From Nitratireductor aquimarinus (lineage in GTDB: Bacteria > Pseudomonadota > Alphaproteobacteria > Rhizobiales > Rhizobiaceae), in NCBI RefSeq assembly GCF_017255295.1, contig NZ_JAFKDE010000005.1, forward strand, positions 62,001 through 126,000: 64,000 bases of DNA, written 5' to 3'. The notes below the pieces were generated by a model. That model ran no database searches, was not told the DNA's origin, and was given only the letters and a program-made list of their open reading frames with translations. Shown here piece after piece: positions 48,487 to 57,500 of this stretch (positions are counted from its first letter, which is position 1; each line of letters starts with the position of its first letter). Both the position numbers and the translations under genes were made by a program.

Positions 48487-49500
48487 ATGCAGACACCGCC
48501 CATGCTGGTTCTTCCCATTCCGATGATCGTCGCGCTCGTGCTCGGTGCGCTCCTCATCCGGATCGCCATTTCCGGCGAGCGCCCGCCATTCCTGATGGCG
48601 CTTCTTGCGGCCTGCGCACTGCAGAGCCTCATCGTTTCGCTGCGCCAGCATTACGGCATAGACGCACTCCTGCCCCTTCAGCCCGTCACCGCCACCTTCG
48701 TGCCGCCGCTCACATGGCTGGCATTCCAGACGGCCTCGTTCCGGCCATTCTCGCTGCCGCGCGATCTCGTGCATCTGACGGCGCCGGCCTTCGCCGCCTT
48801 CTGCGTCATCTTTGCGCCCGGCACGCTGGACGTTGTGGTGCCGGGCGTCTTCGTTCTTTACGGGGTCGCCATTCTGGTGAAGCTGCGCCGCAGTGGCGAC
48901 GACCTGCCTCTGGCGCGGCTTGAGGCCGGTCGCCTGCCGGCCCGGCTCTGGGGCGGCATCGGCCTCGCTCTCATCCTGTCCGCGCTCAGCGACGCGCTCA
49001 TTGCGCTCGCCGTCATGACCGGCCAGAGCTGGCTGCCGCCGCTCATCATCAGCGTCTTCTCGTCAGCCGCCCTGCTCGCCATCGGCCTGTTGAGCGTGTC
49101 GCCCAGCGCCACCGGCGAGCCAGAGCCGGAAACCATGGCCGAGCCCCCGCATCCAAGCGAAGAAGACGCCCATCTCGTCCAGCGGCTCGACGCGCTGCTT
49201 CAGTCCGAAACGCTCTATCTCGATCCCGCACTCACACTTGCGCGGCTCGCCCGACGGCTCCACGTGCCGGTCAAGCAGCTCTCTTCGGCCATCAATCTGG
49301 TGAGTGGAGAGAACGTCTCGCGCTACATCAACGCGCACCGCATTCATCATGCCTGCCGCGCGCTGGAGGATGGCGCGAATGTCACCGACGCCATGCTCTC
49401 AAGCGGCTTCAACACCAAGTCCAATTTCAATCGTGAATTCCGGCGCATCACCGGCACGACGCCAAGCGAATGGAAGCCCGGCACCGCCGGTCAGAGATAG
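48487..49500 (+). CDS. AraC family regulator with membrane-spanning N-terminal sensor
   Basis: A 337-residue protein: seven or so hydrophobic helices (about 5-215) followed by a C-terminal AraC-type HTH (about 245-335; LARLARRLHVPVKQLSSAIN and FNTKSNFNREFRRITGTTPS). Membrane-anchored AraC proteins of this layout sense envelope or extracellular signals. A GGAAAC ribosome site precedes ATG 48487. It is divergent from the secreted hydrolase, a plausible target. Its 3' end overlaps the convergent LysE gene by 10 bp. Confidence 0.87.
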   Translation: MQTPPMLVLPIPMIVALVLGALLIRIAISGERPPFLMALLAACALQSLIVSLRQHYGIDALLPLQPVTATFVPPLTWLAFQTASFRPFSLPRDLVHLTAPAFAAFCVIFAPGTLDVVVPGVFVLYGVAILVKLRRSGDDLPLARLEAGRLPARLWGGIGLALILSALSDALIALAVMTGQSWLPPLIISVFSSAALLAIGLLSVSPSATGEPEPETMAEPPHPSEEDAHLVQRLDALLQSETLYLDPALTLARLARRLHVPVKQLSSAINLVSGENVSRYINAHRIHHACRALEDGANVTDAMLSSGFNTKSNFNREFRRITGTTPSEWKPGTAGQR

Positions 49501-50114
49501 GCGAGCGCCACCGACCCGATTGCGAAAGCGGCGAACGCCAGAAGGATCACGCCGGAGATGCGCGACACCCAGCGCGACAGGCTGTCCGGCAGCCGCGTGC
49601 GCGCCAGCGCCACCCCGCCGCTCAGAATGCACCACCAGAGCAACGAGCCGAGGAAGACGCCCACAACCACCACCAGCGCATCGGCGGGATGCGGAGAATC
49701 CGCCAGCCCGAGCCCGGCAAACATCGCCGCAAAGGCCAGAATGGTCATCGGATTGGTGATCGTCAGGAAAAAGGTCGCGGCAGCCGTACCGGCGAGATCG
49801 CTCGCCCGCGCCTCCGCTGCGGCCCGAACAGGCGCAGGCGACAGGCTCTTCCAGCCCAGCCAGGCGAGAAACGCCCCGCCGACAAGCTTGAGCGGCACAT
49901 CCACGACCGCCAGCGCGGCCGCGAAGGCCGCAAACCCGATGGCCGCCAGCGCGGCATAGACGGCATCGGCCAGCGCCGTGCCCAGCCCGCCGGCAACACC
50001 GGCCCACAGGCCATGCTCCAGCGTCCTGTTCACGCACAGGGCGCCAATCGGTCCAAGGGGCGCTGCCACGGCCAGCCCGAGCAGCAGGCTTTTGCCGAAC
50101 AGCAGCGTGTCCAT
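49491..50114 (-). CDS. LysE/RhtB family amino-acid exporter
   Basis: A 207-residue membrane protein with six predicted helices. LLLGLAVAAPLGPIGALCVN near the N-terminus and TNPMTILAFAAMFAGLG in the middle are LysE-family hallmarks. It exports amino acids or related compounds. The ATG lies 1 bp after the stop of the Lrp gene on the same strand, so regulator and exporter form one operon, as in the LysG/LysE and Lrp/LysE pairs. Confidence 0.92.
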   Translation of the reverse strand: MDTLLFGKSLLLGLAVAAPLGPIGALCVNRTLEHGLWAGVAGGLGTALADAVYAALAAIGFAAFAAALAVVDVPLKLVGGAFLAWLGWKSLSPAPVRAAAEARASDLAGTAAATFFLTITNPMTILAFAAMFAGLGLADSPHPADALVVVVGVFLGSLLWWCILSGGVALARTRLPDSLSRWVSRISGVILLAFAAFAIGSVALAYL

Positions 50115-50115
50115 T

Positions 50116-50568
50116 TCAGGGCTTCTCGACCGGTGCGAAGGAGCCGGGCTCCACGGTCGACAGTGCGACGACAGACTCGCTGCGCGCCAGATAGCCATGC
50201 TTCTTCATGTCGTCCAGCACGCTCTCCACATCGGCCAGCTCCGGCACCCGCGCCTTGATGAGATAGGACCACGGCCCCGTCACATGGTGGCATTCCTCCA
50301 CCGCCTTGTGCGCGGAGGCAAAGATCCGGAAGGCCTCTTCATTGACGTTCTGAACCAGCGACACCCAGATGAAGACCAGAACCGGGCAGCCAAGCGCGTC
50401 AGGATCGGCGTCCACCGTGAATCGCCGGATCACGCCGCTCGCGGTCAGCCGGCGGATGCGCTCATTGACCGCCGATGCGGAAAGCCCCACCACGCCGCCA
50501 ATATCGGCAAGCGAGCGCCGGGCGTCTTCGGCGAGAAGAGTCACGATTTTACGGTCGATCTGATCCAT
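50116..50568 (-). CDS. Lrp/AsnC family transcriptional regulator
   Basis: A 150-residue Lrp-type regulator: N-terminal HTH (MDQIDRKIVTLLAEDARRSL, GVVGLSASAVNERIRRLTAS) and C-terminal RAM ligand domain (about 65-140). It probably senses an amino acid and controls the cotranscribed exporter. Several small dyads lie upstream (50607-50677), consistent with autoregulation. Confidence 0.93.
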   Translation of the reverse strand: MDQIDRKIVTLLAEDARRSLADIGGVVGLSASAVNERIRRLTASGVIRRFTVDADPDALGCPVLVFIWVSLVQNVNEEAFRIFASAHKAVEECHHVTGPWSYLIKARVPELADVESVLDDMKKHGYLARSESVVALSTVEPGSFAPVEKP

Positions 50569-50606
50569 GTCAGGCCCTGATCCTGAGAAACAAACTCAAT
50601 ACCGTA

Positions 50607-50677
50607 TATTTTATCGCAAAATAAATTGCAATATGCAAAATATGCAGCTTTCAGAGTTTATGCCGCATAATTTGCGG
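50607..50677. promoter_or_regulatory. Cluster of AT-rich dyads upstream of the lrp-like gene
   Basis: Three short inverted repeats occur in a locally AT-rich 71 bp: TATTTT-N5-AAAATA (50607-50623), TTGCA-ATA-TGCAA (50626-50638) and CCGCA-TAATT-TGCGG (50663-50677). Repeated degenerate dyads are how Lrp-type octamers usually bind. The rest of the 266-bp gap up to the GNAT gene shows nothing recognisable. Confidence 0.5.
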
Positions 50678-50834
50678 TTCTGCGTCACTTCTCACGAACA
50701 GGCCGTCATGCTTGCCTTTGGCAAAACGGCAGCGCGTTTCTTTTTGCCACAGCCAAAGGCGCGGGTCGAGCGCCACCGCGTGCAGCGTCCATGCCCGGCT
50801 TCAGGGCAGGAGAACCATTTCTGCGACCAGCGGT

Positions 50835-51257
50835 CTACCGCTCCCGACCGTGCCAGAACGCATCGCTGATCCGGTTCATGCCGATGCGCTCGTAGAAGCC
50901 CACCGCATCCGGCACGGAAGCCAGCATCAGGCTCACCTCCGGGCCGAGTTCGCGGCGGGTCGCATCGATCAGCCCCTGGCCGATGCCAAGCCCCTGCGCC
51001 TTCGAAGAAACCGCGAGGTCGGAAAGATAGGCGCACCACGAAAAGTCCGTCACCGAGCGAGCCACGCCCACCAGCGGCTTTCCTTCCACATTGCGCCGCG
51101 CCGTCATCACCAGACCAGCGCCCGCAATCATGCGCTGAAGCCGCGCCTCGTCATCCACCGGGCGGATCGCATCCAGACCGGACTCGCGCAGCACCTGGGC
51201 AAACTCGGACACCGGTAAATCCGGCTCGCAGGCGTAAAGAACAGCGGGTTTCTCCAT
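50835..51257 (-). CDS. GNAT family N-acetyltransferase
   Basis: A 140-residue single-domain acetyltransferase. The acetyl-CoA site is in YLSDLAVSSKAQGLGIGQGL (QGLGIG as the pyrophosphate loop), with a final FYERIGM segment. Substrate unknown. The start MEKPAVLY is chosen; ATGs at 51260 and 51296 are alternatives. It is divergent from purH. Confidence 0.88.
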   Translation of the reverse strand: MEKPAVLYACEPDLPVSEFAQVLRESGLDAIRPVDDEARLQRMIAGAGLVMTARRNVEGKPLVGVARSVTDFSWCAYLSDLAVSSKAQGLGIGQGLIDATRRELGPEVSLMLASVPDAVGFYERIGMNRISDAFWHGRER

Positions 51258-51401
51258 CATGACGCGCAGCAATGCCGTTTTGCCCCGACAATGCAACCCG
51301 TTTCAGTGGCAAAAGCGCCCCGCAACCCGCGCCACGCTTGATTTGCATGCCGCCTGCCGGTACGTCCCCAGCATCCTTTCCCAAAGCCGGAGCCGCCTCG
51401 C

Positions 51402-53018
51402 ATGTCCGTTGCAGCAAAGAACATTCCCGCACCCGATCTCGTTCCCGTCCGCCGTGCGCTCCTGTCCGTTTCCGACAAGAGCGGCATCGTCGATTTCGCC
51501 CGCGCGCTTTCGGGCCGCAATGTCGAGATCGTCTCCACCGGCGGCACATCCAAAACACTCGCCGGCGAAGGCATCGCCGTGCGCGACGTTTCGGAGCTGA
51601 CCGGCTTTCCCGAGATCATGGACGGGCGCGTGAAGACGCTGCATCCGGGCGTTCATGGCGGCCTGCTCGGCATTCGCGACGATGCGGACCATGCGAGCGC
51701 GATGAAAGAGCACGACATCGCGCCCATCGACCTTCTGGTCATCAATCTCTATCCGTTCGAAGAGGTGCGTTTCGGCGGTGGCGATTATGCAACCACGGTC
51801 GAGAACATCGACATCGGCGGCCCGGCCATGCTGCGCGCGGCAGCCAAGAACCACGCCTATGTGGCCGTGGTCACGGAGCCGGCAGACTATGCCCGCATCC
51901 TTGAGGCCCTGGCCGAAAACGATGGCGCACTGCCCTACCGCCTGCGTCAGGAACTGGCCGCCAAGGCCTTTGCCCGCACCGCAGCCTATGATGCGGCCAT
52001 CTCCGGCTGGTTTGCTGAAACGCTCGAGGTCGACGCACCGGATTTCCGCGCTGTCGGCGGCAGGCTCAAGGAAGTGATGCGCTACGGCGAGAATCCGCAC
52101 CAGAAGGCAGGCTTCTACGTCACCGGCGAAAGCCGCCCCGGCGTCGCCACCGCGACCCAGCTTCAGGGCAAGCAGCTTTCCTACAACAACATCAACGACA
52201 CGGACGCCGCCTTCGAACTCGTCTCCGAGTTCTCGCCGGAGCGCTCCGCCGCCGTCGCCATCATCAAGCATGCCAATCCGTGTGGCGTGGCCGAGGGCGC
52301 GACGCTGCGCGAAGCCTATGAGAAGGCGCTCGCCTGCGACCCCGTCTCCGCATTCGGCGGCATCGTGGCGCTCAACCGCCCGCTCGACGCGGAAGCGGCC
52401 ACCGAGATCGTCAAGATCTTCACCGAAGTCATCATCGCGCCCGACGCGACAGAAGAGGCGCGCGCCATCGTCGCCGCCAAGAAGAACCTGCGCCTGCTCG
52501 TCACCGGCGGCCTTGCCGACCCGCGCGCACCCGGCCTTTCCGTCAAGACCGTGGCCGGCGGCGTTCTGGTCCAGTCGCGCGACAATGGCGTGGTCGATGA
52601 TCTCGACCTCAAGGTCGTGACCAAGCGCGCGCCGAGCGAGAAGGAAATGGCCGACCTCATCGTCGCCTTCCGCATCGCCAAGCACGTCAAGTCGAACGCC
52701 ATCGTCTATGTCCGCGACGGCGCGACCGTGGGTGTTGGCGCCGGCCAGATGAGCCGTGTCGATTCCGCCCGCATCGCCGCCCGCAAGGCGGAAGATGCAG
52801 CCGAAGCTGCCGGCAATGCAGAGCCGCTGACCAAGGGATCGGTCGTCGCTTCAGACGCCTTCTTCCCCTTCGCCGACGGACTTCTGTCGGCCGTTGAGGC
52901 CGGCGCCACCGCCGTCATCCAGCCGGGCGGCTCCATGCGCGACGACGAAGTGATCGCCGCCGCCGACGAGCATGGCATTGCCATGGTCATGACCGGCATG
53001 CGCCACTTCCGCCACTAG
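51402..53018 (+). CDS. purH: Bifunctional AICAR transformylase / IMP cyclohydrolase
   Basis: A 538-residue enzyme for the last two steps of IMP synthesis. The N-terminal MGS-fold cyclohydrolase ([45 protein letters not shown]) precedes the transformylase domain with [10 protein letters not shown] and the conserved [11 protein letters not shown]. Length is standard. A short repeat begins directly at its TAG stop. Confidence 0.98.
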   Translation: MSVAAKNIPAPDLVPVRRALLSVSDKSGIVDFARALSGRNVEIVSTGGTSKTLAGEGIAVRDVSELTGFPEIMDGRVKTLHPGVHGGLLGIRDDADHASAMKEHDIAPIDLLVINLYPFEEVRFGGGDYATTVENIDIGGPAMLRAAAKNHAYVAVVTEPADYARILEALAENDGALPYRLRQELAAKAFARTAAYDAAISGWFAETLEVDAPDFRAVGGRLKEVMRYGENPHQKAGFYVTGESRPGVATATQLQGKQLSYNNINDTDAAFELVSEFSPERSAAVAIIKHANPCGVAEGATLREAYEKALACDPVSAFGGIVALNRPLDAEAATEIVKIFTEVIIAPDATEEARAIVAAKKNLRLLVTGGLADPRAPGLSVKTVAGGVLVQSRDNGVVDDLDLKVVTKRAPSEKEMADLIVAFRIAKHVKSNAIVYVRDGATVGVGAGQMSRVDSARIAARKAEDAAEAAGNAEPLTKGSVVASDAFFPFADGLLSAVEAGATAVIQPGGSMRDDEVIAAADEHGIAMVMTGMRHFRH

Positions 53019-53117
53019 AGCAATTCCAGGAAAAGTGGGAACCGGTTTTCCGTCCGGAATTGCGCAAATGCAATAAGCTAGAGCGTTTTCGCAATTCCAG
53101 GAAAAGCGGGAACGCTA
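53019..53117 (+). repeat. 'gagcaattccaggaaaa' intergenic repeat (double unit)
   Basis: The first unit (AGCAATTCCAGGAAAAGTGG...TTTTCCGTCCGGAATTGC) is identical over about 46 bp to that after yggS at 38238, and is followed by a second half-unit. It starts on the base after the purH stop codon and ends 16 bp before the convergent MFS gene. Confidence 0.9.
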
Positions 53118-53133
53118 CGCCTGAACAGACAGA

Positions 53134-54570
53134 TCAGGAGGCATCCGCCTCCTGATGCCTGCTCTTCACGAAGGGCACCAGCACAAGGCCGATGAGGAAC
53201 AGCGCCAGGATCGGCGTCACGCCGAGACGCTGTGCATCCTCATTCGAAAAGCCGAAACTCTCCGAAGCGAAATAGCCCGTCGCAATGGCGATGGCGAACG
53301 GCCCGATAAAGGCCGTGGCCTTGCCCGAAAGGGCATAGAGCCCGAAGGCTTCCGTCACCCGCTCGCGCGGCACCTGGTCCACCAGAAGCGTGCGCGACGC
53401 CGCCTGTATCGAACCGCCCGCAGCCCCGATGAACGCACCCGCCACGAAGAAGGCGATGTCCGGCAGGCTGCTTGCCCCGCCGCCGCTGATCGGCATGAAC
53501 AGGAGCTCGTCGCGCGTGGTGGAGATCACCAGAAGCGCGCACAGCGTCAGCACCACGATGGAGATGCTCACCACGAGTTTCGGCCCGAAACGCCGGTCCA
53601 TCCGCCCGCCGAGCCACGCGCCCAGCGCGCCCGTCACATTGGCGAGAATGCCGAACAGGCCGATCTGCGTGATCGACCAGGACAGCACGCCCGCCGCATA
53701 GATGCCGCCAAAGGCATAGAGCGCGTTGAGCGCATCGCGGTAGAACATGGATGACAGGAGGAAGCTGAAATAGCTGCGCTGTCCCGGCAGCCGCTTCAGC
53801 GTGCCGCCCAGCCGCTTCATCCCCTCGCGGATCGCTCCCGTCGCTGCCCTGCGGCGCGGCGCGTCCGGCGTGAACAGGAACATCGGCAGCACGAACAGCG
53901 CATACCACAGGGCCGTCAGCGGCCCCGCCGCGCGGTCGCCCTCATGCGTCGCCGCATCAAGGCCGAAGATCGGCTCAAAGCCGAGCAGCGTGCGGCCCGT
54001 GTCCGGCTGCGCCGCCATGAAGCCAAGCACCAGCACCAGCGACAGAAGCCCGCCAATATAGCCAAGCCCCCAGGCCGAGCCCGAAAGCCGGCCAAGCTCG
54101 GAGCGCGGCACAAGGTCCGGCATCATCGCATTGTTGAAGACGGCGGCGAATTCCATGCCGAACACGGCCAGCGCGACACCCATGAGAATGAGCGTGACAT
54201 GCCCGCCGCCCGGCGTGGCGAACCACAGCGAGGCGCAGGCGATAATGCCGATCAGCGAGAACACGAAGATCCACGGCTTGCGCGGCCCCGTCGCATCGGC
54301 AATCGCGCCAAGAATGGGCGAGGAAAGCGCAATCGTGAGACCGCCGATCCCCGTCGCCAGCCCCCACAGCTCCTGTCCGCGCGCCGCATCCGGCGCCACG
54401 GAGGCGGCGAAATAGGGCGCAAAGACGAAGGTGATGATGAGGGTATGAAAGGGCTGCTGCGCCCAGTCGAACAGCATCCAGCCCCAGATGCCACGGCGGG
54501 GCACAGCCCTGTGCTCCGCCTCTGGCCGGTTCATAACCGCGTCGTCCGGCGCCCCGGCTGCATCAGACAC
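53134..54570 (-). CDS. MFS transporter, UMF1/Atg22-like
   Basis: A 478-residue permease with about 12 hydrophobic segments. GIWGWMLFDWAQQPFHTLIITFVFAPYF resembles, in outline, the N-terminus of UMF1-family transporters related to yeast Atg22. Atg22 exports amino acids from the vacuole; bacterial substrates are not known. The start is a GTG overlapping the gdh stop by 8 bp, so it is coupled to the NAD-glutamate dehydrogenase gene, hinting at amino-acid transport. Confidence 0.87.
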   Translation of the reverse strand: MSDAAGAPDDAVMNRPEAEHRAVPRRGIWGWMLFDWAQQPFHTLIITFVFAPYFAASVAPDAARGQELWGLATGIGGLTIALSSPILGAIADATGPRKPWIFVFSLIGIIACASLWFATPGGGHVTLILMGVALAVFGMEFAAVFNNAMMPDLVPRSELGRLSGSAWGLGYIGGLLSLVLVLGFMAAQPDTGRTLLGFEPIFGLDAATHEGDRAAGPLTALWYALFVLPMFLFTPDAPRRRAATGAIREGMKRLGGTLKRLPGQRSYFSFLLSSMFYRDALNALYAFGGIYAAGVLSWSITQIGLFGILANVTGALGAWLGGRMDRRFGPKLVVSISIVVLTLCALLVISTTRDELLFMPISGGGASSLPDIAFFVAGAFIGAAGGSIQAASRTLLVDQVPRERVTEAFGLYALSGKATAFIGPFAIAIATGYFASESFGFSNEDAQRLGVTPILALFLIGLVLVPFVKSRHQEADAS

Positions 54571-57500
54571 TCAGGTCACTCATCAGACCGGACGCGACGG
54601 TGAGACGTGACACGGTCAGGTCACCGCCCTCCACCAGCGAGTGCAGACGTTCGCGCACGCGCACGACATGCTCGCCGCCGGCCTCGACCCATTTCGCAGC
54701 CGGATCATCGTCCTTCGCGTAATCGGTGAGTGCTGCAATGCTCATGCCACGACGGGCCGCGCTGATCATGTCGGTGGCGCGGAACAGCGCCAGCCCGTCA
54801 TAATAGTCCGACGGCACGATGGCGTGCGCGGCATCCTCGATCCGGCCGATGCGGAAGGCCTCGGTGACACCGAAGAACGCCCTTGCGGCCTTCTCCAGCG
54901 GCGCACCGGATTTCTCCGCCACCAGTTCGATGTCCGGCACCATCTGCGCAACCGAGAGGAAGGCGAGACGCCTGGCCAGTTCCTCCGGCGCACCCGACGC
55001 CACAAGCTGCGCCTGACGATTGTCCAGACGCTCGCGCATGAAGGCGGGCAGCATCGGCAGAAGCTTCGGCTCCAGCGCTTTGCGCGCGGCCAGCAGGCGC
55101 TCGATGCGCTGCCCGACGGTTTCCTTGCCGCTCACATTCTTGAGCTGCCAGGAGGTCGCCGCGTAAATCAGACGCCAGACGAGCTGGTAGAGCTCGAGCT
55201 GCGCCATGCCGTCGATCCGGTTGTCCAGCGCGTCGATGGCCCTGTAGACGTCACGCAGTTCAAAGCCCTCGCGCACCACGGCAAAGGCGGCGACAATATC
55301 GGCAGCCGGCTGCCCCGTCAGATCCTGCAGGCGCGTCACGAAGCTCGGCCCGCCACGGTTGATCACATCGTTTGCCAGTTCGGTGGCGATGATCTCGCGC
55401 TTCAGACGGTGCGCACGGATTTCCGTTTCGTACTTCTTCGCCATGCGGTCGGGGAAGTAGGCGAACAGATCCTCTTCCAGATGCGGCGCATCCGGCACCG
55501 GGCTCGCAACGATCTCATCGAACAGCACGATCTTGGCATAGGCCAGAAGCACGCCGATCTCCGCACGCGTCAGCGGCTCGCCGCGGCTTTCGCGGTCGGC
55601 CAGCTCCTGCGGCCCGGGCAGGAACTCGACCGCCCGGTCGAGAAGCCCGCGCTGCTCGAGCAGCGTCATCATGCGCGCCTGGTGCGGCATTTCCGGCATG
55701 CCCCGCTTGACCACCTGCGAGATGGCCAGCGTCTGCTGGTAGTTGTTGGCCAGCACAAGCCCGGCAACCTCGTCGGTCATCTCGGCCAGAAGCTTGTCGC
55801 GCGCAGGCCGTTCGAGCCCGCCGCCACGCATCGCCGCCGCCAGCGCGATCTTGATGTTGACCTCCACGTCCGACGAGTTCACGCCGGCCGAGTTGTCGAT
55901 GGCGTCGGAGTTGCAGCGGCCGCCCTTCATGCCAAACTCGATGCGGGCAAGCTGGGTCATGCCCAGATTAGCCCCTTCGCCGACCACCTTCGCGCCCACT
56001 TCACGCGCAGCCACGCGGATCGCGTCATTGGCGCGGTCACCCACATCCTGATCGCTTTCGCCAGCGCCGCGCACATAGGTGCCGATGCCGCCGAACCACA
56101 GAAGGTCCACCGGAGCGCGCAGGATCGCCATCATGATCTCGGTGGGAGACGCCGTCACCTTGTCGAGCCCGATCGCGTCAGCCGCCGCCTTGGGCAGCGT
56201 GATCGACTTCTGCGAACGCGAGACGATGACACCGCCCTTGGAGAGCTTGTCCTTGTCGTAGTCCTGCCAGCTTGAACGCCCCATGTCGAAGAGGCGCTTG
56301 CGCTCGGCATAGGAAACCGCCGTATCCGGATCGGGGTCGATGAAGATGTCGCGGTGATCGAATGCCGCCACCACCTTCGTGCAGGTGGAAAGCAGCATGC
56401 CGTTGCCGAACACGTCGCCCGACATGTCGCCCACGCCCACGGCGGTGAAGGGCTCCGTCTGGATGTCGCGGTTCATCTCGCGGAAATGCCGCTTCACGGC
56501 CTCCCACGCACCGCGCGCGGTGATGCCCATCTTCTTGTGGTCGTAGCCGGCCGAACCGCCCGATGCGAACGCATCGTCGAGCCAGAAATCATGCGCCTGG
56601 CTGATGCCGTTTGCCGTGTCGGAGAACGTTGCCGTTCCCTTGTCGGCGGCCACCACGAAATACGGATCGTTGCCGTCATGGCGGACCACGCCTTCCGGCG
56701 GCAGAACCCTGTCGCCGTCCAGATTGTCGGTCAGCGACAGCAGGCTGGAGATGAAGTTGATATAGGCTGCACGGCCCGCCTCGAAGACTTCCTGGCGGTT
56801 GCCGCCAACGGGCAGACGACGCGGGTAGAAGCCGCCTTTCGCGCCCACCGGCACGATCACGGCATTCTTCACCTGCTGCGCCTTCACCAGTCCCAGCACT
56901 TCGGTGCGGTAGTCCTGCGCACGGTCGGACCAGCGCAGGCCACCACGCGCCACCGGGCCGTAGCGCAGATGCACGCCCTCCACTTCCGGACCGTAGACGA
57001 AGATTTCGCGCCACGGGCGCGGCTGCGGCAGGCCGGTGATGGCGCGGGAATCGAATTTCAGCGCCAGCGACCGCACCGCCTCGTCCTCCTTCGGACGATA
57101 ATGGTTCGTGCGCAGCGTGGATTCAATGAGGTTCAGGAAGCGACGGATGATCGTATCATCATCCAGGTTCGGCACCGCATCCAGATCGGTCTCGATGGCC
57201 TTGCACAGCGCTTCGGCCTCGTCCTTCGCACTGGCCTTCTCGGCCCGCGCCGGGTCGAAACGCACCACGAAGAACTCGAACAGCCTGCGCGCGATCTGCG
57301 GATAGCGGTTCAGCGTCGCCGCGATGAAGCCCTGGCTCTGCGGAATGTTGGCCTGCGCCAGGAAGCGGCTGTAGGCGCGCAGAATGGCGATCTCGTCCAC
57401 CCGCAGGCGCGCCGTCTGCGCCAGCGCGTTAAGGCGGTCGTCATCATGCTCGCTGCGCCAGACCGAAAGGAACATCTCCTCGAACAGCGCGCCCTCGTCC

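Noticed and set aside
50567-50869. Plus-strand 100-codon frame between the Lrp and GNAT genes
   Set aside because: It starts inside the Lrp 5' end on the opposite strand, has no ribosome site, and shows no protein-like pattern.
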